Position numbers and translations under genes: made by a program. 64,000 bases of DNA from Eremomyces bilateralis CBS 781.70 (taxonomy: Eukaryota; Ascomycota; Dothideomycetes; Eremomycetales; Eremomycetaceae): contig NW_022985089.1 in the NCBI RefSeq assembly GCF_010015585.1, positions 15,812 through 79,811 on the forward strand, read 5' to 3'. This document shows, one piece after another, positions 42,403-53,881 of this stretch (positions within the stretch are counted from its first letter, which is position 1; every line of letters starts with the position of its first letter). The notes under the pieces were generated by a model, which worked only from the letters and a program-made list of their open reading frames with translations, did no database searches and had not been told where the DNA came from.

Positions 42403-43180
42403 GATCGGATATAAGAGAGCCGTTTAATGAGATGCTGATCGTGTGTTTAAGTGAAAATCGTGACGATGGCCTTGGATCCGTAAGCACGGCACTGCTGTGC
42501 CAAAGACGGGATAGTGACGCTCGCGAGAAATGGCTTTGTGAGCAACAGCTAGTGTCGTGTGCCTTCGTATGAGAGATTAGGGAGAGAGGAATACACGTTA
42601 GAAGGGAAAGGTGGAATAAATAAATGATTTATGGGGAGCCTGAATGCGGATAAACTTCGGAAGTGGCCAAAGACACGGGTGCTTACGTGAACGCCGCATC
42701 CCGGCATAAACTGATCTCTCGTCCAAATTCCATCTAGACACTTTTGGGAGTCATCGGGCACCATCGTCATGGATGCCCTTTTGTCACTCATGGCGCAGTC
42801 TAGCAGATTTGCTCAGCATTCGGTCTTGCGATCATTTGTATTGTGCAGCCTCTGCGGACTTATCTCAAGTTACGCCTCTAGCTACCATCTTTCTTGAACC
42901 TCTCCTCACAGGCTGGTTTCGGAATCTACCTATCAGCGCCTTCGTTCCTACTATTTCCCTAGACGATCGGTTCCTTGGGCACACTTGTTAGAATCGCGCC
43001 AAAGCACCGCTTACCGCCACACTCTGTCTTGTAAAATATCTAGTAGGTGAGACTAGCGCTTTAAAGTCCATACGTCGTTTACTGACAAGTTTCAGCAACG
43101 GAGCAGACTTCCTCGATCCCCAAACTACACATATAATTCGGCCTCTCAGCTTCTTAACCTTAAGGAACCAAATAACGACG
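42403..43180. other. Spacer, possibly holding 5' exons of the next gene
   Basis: Frames such as 42769-42895 (MDALLSLMAQSSRFAQ...) and an open Met-less stretch from 42990 to 43180 could be upstream exons of the gene at 43181. The frame runs continuously into its ATG, but I could not fix a splice between them. Confidence 0.4.
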
Positions 43181-43552
43181 ATGGATGGAGGACTTTCAGT
43201 GGATGATATTGCAGCCGATGATAAGAAACTGGAAGAGAAAGCCGAGGAATTGGTATATGGATCAGATTTCCTGCGAATGCCTATGTTAACAGCTTTATAG
43301 TGCAAAGAGCCAGTAGACATTGGGCCAGAAACCGTCGCAACAATACATGATCCTATCGACGCTTCCGTTCGTGCCATTCTGGTTAAGAAACACGGCAGTG
43401 GTGGCGCAGTCCGAGCATTTGGGGACAACATTACAAACGTAGTCACTGGTCAAGGCTGGGGTTATGTTATTGTTGTCGTAAAGCGTGGAGATAGCTACAG
43501 GATATTGGGAACCCCTTCAGTGCGATACTTCCGAGTTCGTGGGACCCTTTGA
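43181..43552 (+). CDS. Unassigned small protein, 5' end uncertain
   Basis: Exons 43181-43252 and 43301-43552 with a 48-nt intron (GTATAT...TTATAG, TTAAC branch) give at least 107 aa. The frame continues open upstream to 42990 without a Met, so the protein is probably longer. It shows DDKKLEEKAEEL before the intron and DASVRAILVKKHGSGG, then a beta-like GWGYVIVVVKRGDSYRI. No domain recognised. Confidence 0.45.
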
Positions 43553-44515
43553 AGCGAACAAATGTTTCATAAGAGCCTCGCTCAGCCGAAGAGAGAGTTC
43601 GAGTTTTGCTGTTAAACCAAGCGTGGGATCCAGCACTAGGTTAATGGATGGTAGCGGAACGCCATCCCAAGGACACTCCAGCCAGAAATTCGGAGAGCAT
43701 TCTTGATGTTTTTGGACTAAGCTAAGAAGCTTCTTCAAATCGAAAGCGGTAGGAGATAGCTCCAATTTCGCACTTAAACCCAGTGTTGGTTCCAGTATTA
43801 TCTCAGCCGGCGAAGACGGTTCTGAAGGACATACCGTACGATGAGAAGGGTAGGTCTTCTGGCATTCACGGAGAAATGTGGAGAGATCGGCTGACTTGAA
43901 GCACAACAATTCTTCGCGAGGAAGCTGCTGCAATTCAGTAGTTGCATGTGTATGTTCCGTTGTGGGTCGGAATTGTCCCTCGTCTAGATTGCGTTAGCCT
44001 TTTTCTACCACTATTCAAGGCGTAATACCTGGTATGTGCGGTGCCTCTTGATTATAGTCTACATGCGATTCTGTAGTATCTTTCGGGTTTCGATTTGGGA
44101 CGATTTGGGACACCAGGCGAGGGATCGATGCAGTCGAGCAGAGCTTATTCGCTTTTTCCACCAATCCTCGCGGATGCGGAACGGTCTTCCACCATTTTCC
44201 AATATGTTGAAGGAGGCCAAGCTGCCTTACTGTGGCTAGAGTTGTGATTGGTGCTGCCAGGGTGCAGAGGAGAAATGCCGCTGAGCCTAAGCTTGAAAAT
44301 ACATCCGCCAAAAAGAGACGCACCCGCCTTCGCCTGCTCGACCGCTGACCCGATCTGCTCGCTAGCGAGGTCTCACCTTCTCGAAGTAACTTAACACAAT
44401 CATTGAACCGCTTATTCTGGATAATGGATAGCGGGTACACGTCGTTATCGAATATTGTCCTTTCATCATCAAGTCTTTGGATTAACCAAGAAGACGCTTT
44501 CGCATTCGTTGTCAT
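43517..44515 (-). CDS. Membrane-anchored unassigned protein with internal repeat
   Basis: Exons 44029-44515 and 43517-43983 with a 45-nt intron (GTATTA...TCTAG) join in phase to give 317 aa. The N-half has RRRRVRLFLADVF followed by a hydrophobic span (SSLGSAAFLLCTLAAPITT, about residues 72-95). The C-half contains the same 12-residue motif twice, EPTLGLSAKLEL and DPTLGLTAKLEL, 57 residues apart, the second preceded by SPNFWLECPWDG. The 3' end overlaps the last 36 bp of the plus-strand gene ending at 43552. Function unknown. Confidence 0.6.
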
Positions 44516-45270
44516 GATTGATCGAAGTCGAGAGTGGGCGGACAGAACTCAAAACTGGATAGAGAAAGATGGATGGAAATGGATGGAGATGGATGGTAAT
44601 GGGTGGAGATGGATGGAGATCGGGGGCGTCTTGATTTTAACAGCAAAGATGGTGTGGTGGTCTAGATCCTGTCAGATGGCTGATGCCTCATCAGGCGTAG
44701 CACCGGGGTACCAAAATTGATGGCGCGGAGGCCAAGACCCGAATCCTCACCAAAATGGGAAACTTCACAAGCCAACATCTCAGCCAAAAAGAGCTCAAAT
44801 TCAATAAAATTATATCTAGCATTAACTTATAGTTAAGACCTTTCTTCTCTACTAATTATCCGGTATGGCTGGTTGGTTACCAGAGTTCTTACTAGCCTAT
44901 TCAGCTCCCGCCCATTTCTCCATCCATCTCCATCCACATCCATCCATCTCCATCCACCTCTATCTAGAGAACAGATGCAGATTCGTATTTAGAAACCCTG
45001 CAATGATATGCAATGATGCCAATTAATCACCGCAGAACCACATCCAGACAAAGCTGGCGGCTGACCGCAGGGAGTGAAATGCCCTGCTTGCAACATATTT
45101 GCATCCTACAAGATATAAACCTTAGGATCCCTCCGATGTCTCAAGAAATCTTACGCAGACATCTGATCATCCATTACCTCTGAGATTGACCCATCCAAAA
45201 TTGGCACTATCCGCAACAGGTTAGCAAATCCTTTTATGTGGACGAACTATCCTTACCTAACTTCTCAGCC
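44516..45270. other. Intergenic region with inverted GATG minisatellites
   Basis: Contains the inverted minisatellite pair at 44568-44620 and 44912-44960; the rest is the promoter side of the DUF7770-like gene. Confidence 0.6.
44568..44960. repeat. Inverted pair of GATGGA minisatellites
   Basis: 44568-44620 is built of GATGGATGGA(G/A)AT-type units and 44912-44960 of the reverse complement (ATCTCCATCCAC), separated by about 290 bp of unique DNA. Confidence 0.85.
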
Positions 45271-45798
45271 ATGAGTAACAATTACGACACGGACAACTTC
45301 AACACCGCAGAGCTTGCTCTTCAGGTTGTTGCCATACATATTTGCGGCTACCGAAACCCCAGCAACACCGGCGATGAAGACGGAAACCCTCCCACGAATC
45401 ACTGGGCTGCTTTCATGCAGCTCCCCACCGGTGGCTCTGTCAGACTCGACATGGCTCCTGGATACGGCTCAGACGGACGGAGAGGAAAGATAGAGCTTTC
45501 CTCCAAGAAATATACGTATACGCAAAACGCGATCAAGACATTGTCGTTCGGCGCCATTGCCTACGTTACGGTGCAGATGGTCACGGAAATGATCAATAGA
45601 AACGGGAGGGATAAGTACAATTTCACAGAGGAGTGGGAGGGATGTAGATTCTGGATCTACACCTTTATATCGGACCTGGAAGCTGCGGGAATCATTCCAG
45701 CAGGTAGCGCGCAAGCTACCTGGGCAGCGGTGTCTTATTATTGGCGTAGTCCGAGCGGACAGGAACTAAGAGACGTCAAACAGGGAGAATTTCGGTAG
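45271..45798 (+). CDS. DUF7770-like fungal protein
   Basis: Single exon, 175 aa from the ATG at 45271. It has ALQVVAIHICGYRNP, then NHWAAFMQLPTGGSVRLDMAPGYG, GKIELSSKKYTYT and EGCRFWIYTFISDLEAAGI. The order HW-x-FMQL...SVRLDM...GCRFWIYTFI fits the fungal DUF7770 layout as I remember it. It is an alpha/beta protein without signal peptide. Such genes are often found near HET and NLR genes, but no function is established. Confidence 0.72.
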   Translation: MSNNYDTDNFNTAELALQVVAIHICGYRNPSNTGDEDGNPPTNHWAAFMQLPTGGSVRLDMAPGYGSDGRRGKIELSSKKYTYTQNAIKTLSFGAIAYVTVQMVTEMINRNGRDKYNFTEEWEGCRFWIYTFISDLEAAGIIPAGSAQATWAAVSYYWRSPSGQELRDVKQGEFR

Positions 45799-46544
45799 GG
45801 CGAATGAAACTCGCATGAGCGAGGAGGATTGTGTCGGAACGGTACCACAGCGGAATCGGCCGACGATAGGTTGCAGTTGAAAAGGAAAACCTTGAGGAAA
45901 GGATTTGGGAATTTGATCCTGTAGCCAAGCATCATAGCAACAATGACGGAATTTGAAGAATCTAGCATATCCTGCTCCGCATGTTGCGTAATCTCCGCTG
46001 TGAGGAGACGCCGCCTCTCCTTCTCTTCCCCGAGAATGGGTCAAGAAACAGGAAGAAGTGATAGCAGAGCCGCCGCCTCAAGAATTGTGACAAAACTTCC
46101 AATGGATGAAAGAATCTTCGCGTAGCTGAGGGCTAGCTCCAGCCTTGCAGATGAGATATAAGAATGTTCCAGAGTTGTGCAGCAGGTCAAAGTAGAGCCC
46201 TTGAGTGGAAGGACTGAGGTGCCGTTTGAGGATTGGAGGAGGCGGTTGCATTGGTTGGCTCACCTGCATTGTCCACTAGCGCCGGGCGCGCCTGACCCTC
46301 CAACTCAGTCTCGGGATCTGAATACGGGCCGTACCGACAAAGCCGGTCACCTGCCCTGTTGGCAAGGCCATCCTCGCTAGTGAGCGGCCTCTTCCTTGGT
46401 TTCCGCTCTGGTGTCCTCACCAAACTCTAGCGCTGTCAAGGTCTAACGAGATCTGGACATAGCTCATTAACTCCATTTTTGATGGGTACGGCTTTAGGAT
46501 ACACCACAGAACCGAAGTGTTGAATTCTCAGGACAAAACTCATT
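45799..46544. other. Intergenic region
   Basis: Only motif-free short frames on both strands; no gene called. Confidence 0.4.
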
Positions 46545-47343
46545 ATGCCTGGACGGTATGAATCCTCCCGTTGGATTTTGAATTCCGCTGACTGGATGGA
46601 TACTAATATAGGGTCTCCTGCTCTCGCTGTAATCGAGGATTCTCCTCTCAAAAGGCGAGACAACAGCACTATGATGATTCTCCTCACCATAACCCATGCG
46701 ATGTCTGCTCCTTTGATGGCTTGACCTGGGAAGAGTTGCTTCAACACCATCGTCAGACACAACATCGGGAAGTGTGCCAGGGCTGTGATGATGGAGAAGG
46801 CATGATTTGGGTCCCAGGCTGTAATGAATATGTGGAGCATCTCGAGTAAGAGAACGTGTGCAAGAAATGCGAACGACATTTCACAAGCCCGAGCAACCTA
46901 GAGCATGTATGTGTACTCCAGTTCCTGCTACATTCGTACTGACGCGTAGTCCCTAGCACCAGATGGTACATATAAAGCCCTCGATAAATTGCTACGGTTG
47001 TTCTCAAACCTTTAAAATCTATCCTGGGATGATTATTCATCTAGAATCTGGCGCGTGTGACTCCGGGATCGATGCTATCGACTTGAATGAGTCCGCTGCG
47101 ATGTGCTACCAGTGGGTGTCATACCTTGACGAGGAATATCGAGACTAGCTGCTGGAACGTCGCGATTTAGGACTTGAGGACGTTGATGTCTATCCATTCC
47201 ATTGCCCTGGATGTGACGCGGCATTCTCGAAGCTGTCGGCCCTATTCCAACATGTGGGCAGTAAAGCGTGCGAACAGAGTTTGACTGGTGGAAAGGTGGG
47301 GAAATTGATCAGGTGGCTAGAGGTGCGACATAATGAGAATTAA
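46545..47343 (+). pseudogene. C2H2 zinc-finger gene inactivated by two stops
   Basis: It reads as a fungal multi-finger protein. Exon 46545-46555 is followed by a 56-nt intron, then fingers CSRCNRGFSSQ, CDVCSFDG...HRQTQH and CKKCERHFTSPSNLEH. An intron (GTATGT...CCCTAG) leads to CYGCSQTFKIYPGMIIHLE and CPGCDAAFSKLSALFQHV. The frame is interrupted by TAA at 46847-46849 and TAG at 47146-47148, and neither can be removed by a credible intron. The remaining sequence keeps the finger spacing well, so loss is recent. The real product is therefore at best a truncated protein of about 80 residues. Confidence 0.75.
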
Positions 47344-48298
47344 AGAACAACGCTCACAACGAAGCCAGAAAAGGTCTCTAGCACTTATCGCATGTACCAG
47401 TTCTGTATACGCCTAGCTAAGCTGCGGTGAATAGTTTCGTAGGGCGAATTTGAGTGCATGGGCTACTCCCGCTGAATGGTGAGTTTGATTGCAAAACTCG
47501 GGAGAACTGCGATTCCAAGGTGGTCGGCCGAAGAACCAAGCATCTTCCGCGCCATATAGGGAACTAAAAATAAGAAAAGTGATCCCTATTTTCAAAAGCC
47601 CGCCAAATAGGTTCCCATATTTGGGATCCAAGTTCTCAGGATTCCAAAAACAGGACCCAGACCAGATATCCGAGGATGCGGATCGAGACCCCACTTTTAA
47701 GTTTCACTAATCAGTGCTGTCGCATTACGAGGGGGTGATGATTAAGCATTCTCTGCATAAGCTTAGTTATTGTATAGACACAGCGCAAGTTATATTGACA
47801 ATCCCCATTGTCTCTCCAGGAGAGAGATAGCTAGCTGTTGAAGATATATGTAAATATATAGGAAAAGACAGAGCCTTCCAAAATAGGCTTAGCCTAGGGG
47901 TAATGGGCAGGAAAAGGAGTGTTAGGTGGCAGTATAAAACAACAGGGGCATCTTGCGACAGGCGCTACCTATGGTAGCGTCCTCAAAACTGAGGATAACT
48001 GGGTAATTAGTGGATAACAGGGGTACGCATAGGCGCCAAAATGGGATTAAGAAAGCGACGAGCGAATACCAATCGTTGCAGGCAATAAGACGTGCGTGGT
48101 ATTATGGCCATAAGTGATAAGACAGGGAAGGGAGCTCAATTTCTTCCACACCGTATGGTGGTTGAACATACCAGCCTGCCTTTTGCCTGGCTGTCTTCGC
48201 TTTCCCCCTCCTTTGAATCTCCCTTCAGCTTGATAGTTGCATTTGCTTCTCATTCACTCCCTGAAGAATTCGTGTCCTTGTCTCACTAGCTGCAAAAG
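47344..48298. other. Intergenic region with repeat copy C
   Basis: Copy C of the dispersed repeat is at 47548-47705. No gene otherwise. Confidence 0.5.
47548..47705 (+). repeat. Dispersed repeat, copy C
   Basis: Contains GATCCCTATTTTCAAAAGCC, GGTTCCCATATTTGGGATCC, TTCTCAGGATTCC and CAGGACCC, in the same order as copies A, B and D. Confidence 0.8.
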
Positions 48299-49631
48299 AT
48301 GGCAGAGCCGATCAGTTTAGCGTCAGGACTAATCACATTTGTGGTGTTCGCGTTGAAAACCAGCACGTCGCTCTACGAGGCTGTTGACAGTTTCAAGACA
48401 TCTCAGAGGGCTATTCGTGAGCTTAGGAGTGAGCTCAGCGGACTGCAAGCAGTCTTACTGTCTTTGCAAGAGGCGGCTTCCAACTCGACCGTGAAGCTGG
48501 ATGTTCTGCAGGTCCCATTGCAACGATGTGGCAAGGCTTGCCAGGAATTTGAAGAGGTCATTGCCAAATGCACGGCACATTCTGGCGGATCGAGGGAGAG
48601 TTTTCGGGACTGGGCGAAGATACGGTATATGGGAAATACTATTGAAGGGTTCAGACGGACGTTAGAAGTCTATAAGTCCACAATTACGATTGCACTTGGA
48701 GACGCGAATATGTAAGTATGACTTGGATCTTTAAAAGTAATAACTCATGTTCTTGCATAGTCGCACAAGCGTTGTTACCGTCGAGGTCCTTCAGGAGTAC
48801 AGACAGCTGATTGATGATACTGTGTCGGATCTGCGAGATCATCTCCAAGAAATCAATAACAAGCTGGAGAGTCTCACGTCTCAGGGCCCAAGTCTGTCCA
48901 TTGAGGATTCCAACGAGGTCCAACGCATCCAGGAGGAAAAAGAAAGCACCCAACAGTGTCTGCTTATCTGTGCAGATGTTGCCGCTCATGTTGATAATAC
49001 CCGACCGAAGGTACTTGAGAATCTCTCCACTCCAGACGACGGCTACCAAAGCCTGATGAACACGTCACGTGCTCAAGTTTCAGCTCGAGCGGCTACCGCC
49101 AAAACTCTCCAGGACTGCGGAAGAATGCTGCACAGCACAACCTCCAAACTCGAGAAATATCTTCGAGAGATCGAAAACCGACTCGATACCATGGATTCTA
49201 CAGCCATCAGACCGTCACAACATCAAATCTCTGAGGAAGCAAGCATAAGAGAAGAGCGAGACAGCATCCAAAAATGCATTGAGATTGTTGGCAACGCTTC
49301 TGATCAAGCTGACCAAACACGCACGAACGAATTCGAAGACATCACCATGGCTGATGACGGCCATCAAGTGATTGTGTCTACACTCGGAGATCTGATATCA
49401 GCCAGACGCATCACGGTCGGAAATCGATCAATACAATGGCTTGGACAAATGTCTGATGAGTCACTCCAGAAGCTCTCAGGCGACCATCGTCACTTTGTCC
49501 CCGAGAAATTTGAGAGAGCACAATCAGGAATTGTTGCAGAGTTTGGGGATCGGCATGGGCCTGGACGCAAGCTTGAACCGGATGCTCGAAGTGGAGCGAA
49601 CCCTGTCACAGCCAAAGAACGCCTCACCTGA
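48299..49631 (+). CDS. PF17111-type (HeLo-like N-terminal) protein, copy 1
   Basis: Exons 48299-48711 and 48761-49631 with a 49-nt intron (GTAAGT...CATAG) give 427 aa. The start MAEPISLASGLITF and the stretch SFKTSQRAIRELRSELSGL belong to the fungal N-terminal domain of PF17111 (often annotated as azaphilone cluster protein L N-terminal, HeLo-like). Further marks are LQRCGKACQEFEEVIAKC and SFRDWAKIRYMG. After the intron come two long helical repeats with CLLICADVAAHVD and CIEIVGNASDQAD. It carries no NB-ARC, ankyrin or WD domain behind this N-terminus, so it is a stand-alone form. It is a paralogue of the minus-strand gene 49936-51362 and lies tail-to-tail with it. An alternative frame is open after 49441, so the C-terminus is less certain. 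Confidence 0.8.
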
Positions 49632-49935
49632 CAATGGTCAGAGAGAAACTGTATTACTTGGAATTCGAGTTGCTACAGGAGAAGAAGAGAAAAGACGATT
49701 CTTCTACAGTAAGCTACACATGTCCTCTCCGTTGCGGTCCCTCATTATCATCTCTCAGACAATTACGGCACTATCATGCTCAGCACGAGGTGGGGACTGC
49801 GGGGGAATCAGCTATTGACGAGAGCAATTGAATTCATGCTATTGCTTTCCAAAATATTTGAATTAGAGTTGCCAGTGTCAAAATGAAATTGTAGAGCAAT
49901 CGAGCCTCTATCGTCAACAGCAGGCCATGCGGCTT
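49632..49935. other. Convergent spacer between the paralogues
   Basis: About 300 bp with a motif-free open frame in a different frame from copy 1; no gene called. Confidence 0.5.
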
Positions 49936-51362
49936 CTATCTCTTCGGTGAGCTACTGAGCCTGCCCACTGCCGACCCAGTAGAAGAAATGGGAATTTCCG
50001 CAGTAGTACTAGATGTGAGCTTATAACTTCGCCCATACCGTTCCCGGTATTGTGAGTCAGGTTTGTGCTCTATCCCATCATCAGGGACGGATGGTGTATT
50101 GCCTCGCGAAGACGAGCTCTCGCTCCCGGTGTTCTGGAAGCTAATGCTTGAAAAGTCCCGTGATATCTTTTGGACGGTGGCATCACTGAGGTGGCCTCCG
50201 ACCTGCCTCGTTCTCCACCCAAGTCCTCGATTAGTACCATGAAGAGTCTTACCATCAGTCGAAACCATAAACTGTACCGCATCTCCCGTGGCGTAGTTGT
50301 CAATGGTGCTGATATTTTTCTTCAAGTGGATGTCTGCTTTGGAGCAGATATCCCGGCACTGGCGGGCGGTATCCCACTCCTCCCGCAGCCTTGCAAGATC
50401 CGCAAGATCCTCTTCGGAGGTCGTCGCTGCCTTCGATTTTGCCACCAATCGGTCGATTAGATTTTTCATATGGTCTTCCAACTTTGCTGCAGTGAGAGCA
50501 AGGCTATTCTTGCATTCCTGCAGGCCATCCATGGTGAGCCTTTCAGGTACAGCACCTGGATCTATGTGCCCAGGAGAACTGCTATCACTCTCGGGTGTGA
50601 GCTGAATCTGATCAATGTGATCGGACAACCGGGCACAGATTTGAAGGCATTTCTGCGTGCTCATCTGCTCCTCCTTTATGCGTCGCAGTTCCGTTTCATC
50701 TGAGCCGGACTCGGTCACTGTGTGCCCAAATATGGTTTCGAGTTTTTCATCGATGCTTCGAAGATGAGTCTCCAGATCATCAGTAACAGTTTCGATAAGG
50801 TCCCGATACGCGTCAAGGCTTTCGGTAGTGACTGAGGACTTGCGACTAGTCAGGACAAAAATGGTTAGAGCTGCGATGAGTGCCAAGGAATACAGACTTA
50901 CAGACTTGCGTCCGTGAGCGCAATAATAATGGTAGACTTATATCCCGCCAGCAGTCGCCTGAAACCGTCGATGTCATCACCCATATACTTTAACTTGGCC
51001 CAGTCTCGAAAGCTCGTCCGATTACCACCGGACCGCGACGAACATTTCATAATTTCCTGCTCGAACTCTCTACAAGCATTGCCGCATCGCAGCAAGGGAT
51101 GATCGAGAGCAGAGAAGTCTACGTCAGTAGTGGCACTGACTGTCTCGGTGAGCGAGCGCAGCACCTCAGTTAAGGCCTCAAGCTCTTCTTTGAGATCGCG
51201 GACTTGTTTAGGATGAGATTGAAAACTCTGGACCGTCTTGACAAGGGCGATGCTGCTTTTGAAGGCAAAGATAGACAAAGTCAGCAGCCCGGAACTCAGC
51301 CCTATAAGTTCTGCCATTGCGGCAGTCAATTTGTTGAGATATAAGGCAGTCGAAGCAGGCAA
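49936..51362 (-). CDS. PF17111-type (HeLo-like N-terminal) protein, copy 2
   Basis: Exons 50902-51362 and 49936-50845 with a 56-nt intron (GTAAGT...CTAG) give 456 aa; a second in-frame Met (MAELIGLSSG) 15 codons in matches the start of copy 1 and may be the true one. Motifs are SFQSHPKQVRDLKEELEAL, LLRCGNACREFEQEIMKCSS and SFRDWAKLKYMGDDIDGF. The second exon has CLQICARLSDHID and CRDICSKADIHL, the helical repeats seen in copy 1. It ends with a Ser-rich tail containing YRERYGRSYKL. The intron is in the same phase and place as in copy 1, which shows common descent. Confidence 0.85.
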
Positions 51363-51719
51363 GAAGTTGATCCTTATAATTAATGAAGAATTCTGGTATC
51401 GAGATGTGTGAAGGCTGTGTACTCTACGGGTAGCTTATTAATAGCTGGAAACTCCAATCAGGTGAGGGTCGTAAGCGCCCACTTTGCCAGAGCAACATCG
51501 ATCGAGAGAGCAACCTGAATGGTATGAACGCGGTCGCCCATTTCTCCTTAGCCAATACCGTTAATTATGGGCACACCTTAATTATCTTACGGAATTTGAC
51601 GAGTCTCTGATCCAGCGTCTTCATTTCTTGCTTTCTCGATTACCGCCAGCCTTGGTCAGAGCAGTGGTTTCATTTAGATTAACTGACACATTTGAGCAAT
51701 CCGGTCCATCACTGTCGCG
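51363..51719. other. Intergenic region
   Basis: No feature seen. Confidence 0.5.
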
Positions 51720-53881
51720 CTAAGAACCCGTTGTCTCGTCCAGTCCTTCCCGTGACCTTTTAATCGTGTGCCAGCGGGTACATACGGCGCCCGGCGTCCT
51801 ACCCGGGAACTGTTTCGAGATCCACTCCCATGACTTTCCCTCTACTCTGTACGCCCACAAGCGCTCGTCCTCTAAAGGTTCCCAGCGCCGATTCTTCCGG
51901 CCATATACGCCTTGATCGATGTATTTCTCGTCGTCGATACGATAGTCGCTGACGCTACTATCGCTCCCGCTGATGCTGCCGTCATCCTCCGAGTCAGGAA
52001 ATTGAGCCACTGGGATGGCGGTCCCGGAGGCAACACCCTTTCGCCGGTTTGGCATGGTCTCGTACCATGTGGTGGCGCCGCCAATGATGCAAGGGCTGCG
52101 CAGAAAACCGGTCAGTAGCCATTGGCCTTCTAAGAGCGGTTTAAGCGTCACGTCTTGTACTTTCGCTGCATGGCCTAAGATATTCTCGATAAGAGTGAGC
52201 AGCGTGCTGCAAGAAATCGCCTCGATATTGCGATCGAACTTGATCGTAGCTGCTAGGAAAGTGTCCCCCGGCGTTGGACGAAGCGAAATATCGGTTACAT
52301 TATGCCGGGTCATGGCGAAGGGTGCGCTCTCGTCACTATCCTGAGGGCATCTATCGTCGCTTCTGGTTGCTGAGGAGTCAGGATGCGAGCTATTTAAGCA
52401 GCGTGGAATCTGCTGATCCCGTGCGAGCGTGGGTATGTTCCTCCTAGCATTCGATTGGAACGGCTGACCTCTGCGCTGGATCTTGCCTCGATGCCGTCGC
52501 GCCAATGGCGGTCTCGGCGGATTTGTTCCATAGTTGTCATCCACGGTATGCTCTTCGTCCGTGTCACCACCACAGCCACGACCATAGTCAGCAGTGTCTC
52601 CGATCCAGCCATGCCCGTGAATGGGATCGTTGGTCTCGCGTCGCCGATAGGCTCTTATTGTACGGGGAGACGGGGCTGCTTGTGGGCCAGTGCTGGCCAG
52701 CCTAGGGTTGCCAGAGCGGTCGCGGTTTGTATGCTCGCTGCGCGCCCTTCCTCTATTGTCTGCTGCGTCGCTCTCGTCACCGTCTTGGGGGGATGTTTCA
52801 GCATCGGCAGAGCCCGGTCGTTCCTTCCCTACACGATGAAACATGGGTGGTGCCTCGCGCCGCCCCAGACAGTCAAGCCCAGTATCGTGGACAGCGGCGA
52901 CGGATGGCGGCGCCTCACCGGAACGAGATCGTCTCGGTCGCTTCGCCGGACGTGGCTCCTCCAGCGGTTGCTTATCCATCTGGTGTGATCTACTGCCGAG
53001 CGCAGCATCGAGGTCGGTGGATAGGGTCGTGCGGGAGGAGGAACGGACCCGCTTCCTCTGTTCAAGGGACGACGGATTGATTGCAGGGTCATGGTTTTCG
53101 TCGGCGATGCTATCCGTTTCCTCTGTACAAAACTGTCAGTCAGGGTCATGCCCATTCCAGAGCACGGTGAGGCCATACCTGAAGGTTGCAGGCTGCTAGA
53201 TTCGGCCGTTTCGATAAATGGAACAAGGCTCTCGAATGATATTCGCGCATGGTCCGCTACTGAGACGTCGACTTCCAGAGCAGAATAGTTGGCTACCATT
53301 TGCGTTAGCATAGGGCGGAGCATTCGAAGGGATACACTGGCTTACATAAGTCGCTAGCAGCCCAGGACATGTCGACACCAGTAGACAGTTCGCCGTTCTG
53401 TCCAGACGGCGGGTTTTCGCCGCTCTCTATCACTTGTAACGAGCTCGAATCACGGACTCCATCCGCGGCCGGCGTCCCACCGACTTCTGGTTGGGAGCCC
53501 GCACTGAACAATGCGTTGAGAGAAGGCAGCTCATCTTCGGAACCAGTGTCCGATTCGCTGTCTTCGATGAGTATAGCTCCATCTAAAGAGAGATTAATAT
53601 ATGATCCTCTTCGGAAGCTGTTCGCGCAGCATCTTTAGTAACTTACCCGCACAGCTTCCTGTGAATGCCTCGCACGCTGGTTCCTGCGTGGGATTTGGCT
53701 CGGCCAAGCCTTCGCCCGTCAGAATATCATCAATATCGGTCCATGGGTCGTTAAAAGGGATATCAAGAATGGCATCAGCTCCGTATCTGCTTTTTGACGG
53801 GCCAGAATAATGGCGAAAGTTATCAGGCGACTGATTTTGCGATTGAGAATCGAAGGAAGAAGAGGCTGTCGTGACCGCCAT
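51720..53881 (-). CDS. SANT/Myb-like fungal protein
   Basis: Four exons (53647-53881, 53346-53582, 53179-53292, 51720-53122) with introns of 53-64 nt, all in phase, give 662 aa. The first 180 residues are acidic and Ser-rich (DIDDILTGEGLAEPNPTQE, EDSESDTGSEDELPSLNALF). The middle is basic and disordered with RPAKRPRRSRS (likely nuclear signal) and then Gly/Asp/Arg-rich sequence. The C-terminal 70 residues have RRWEPLEDERLWAYRVEGKSW followed by WISKQFPGRTPGAVCTRWHT, a single SANT/Myb-like helix triplet. The layout of acidic N-terminus, basic middle and one SANT repeat suggests a chromatin or DNA-binding role, but no known orthologue is claimed. Confidence 0.72.

Noticed and set aside
42988-43446. 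152-codon minus-strand open frame
   Set aside because: It is antisense to the spliced plus-strand gene (43181-43552 and its upstream open frame), is Ser/Arg rich and carries no motif.
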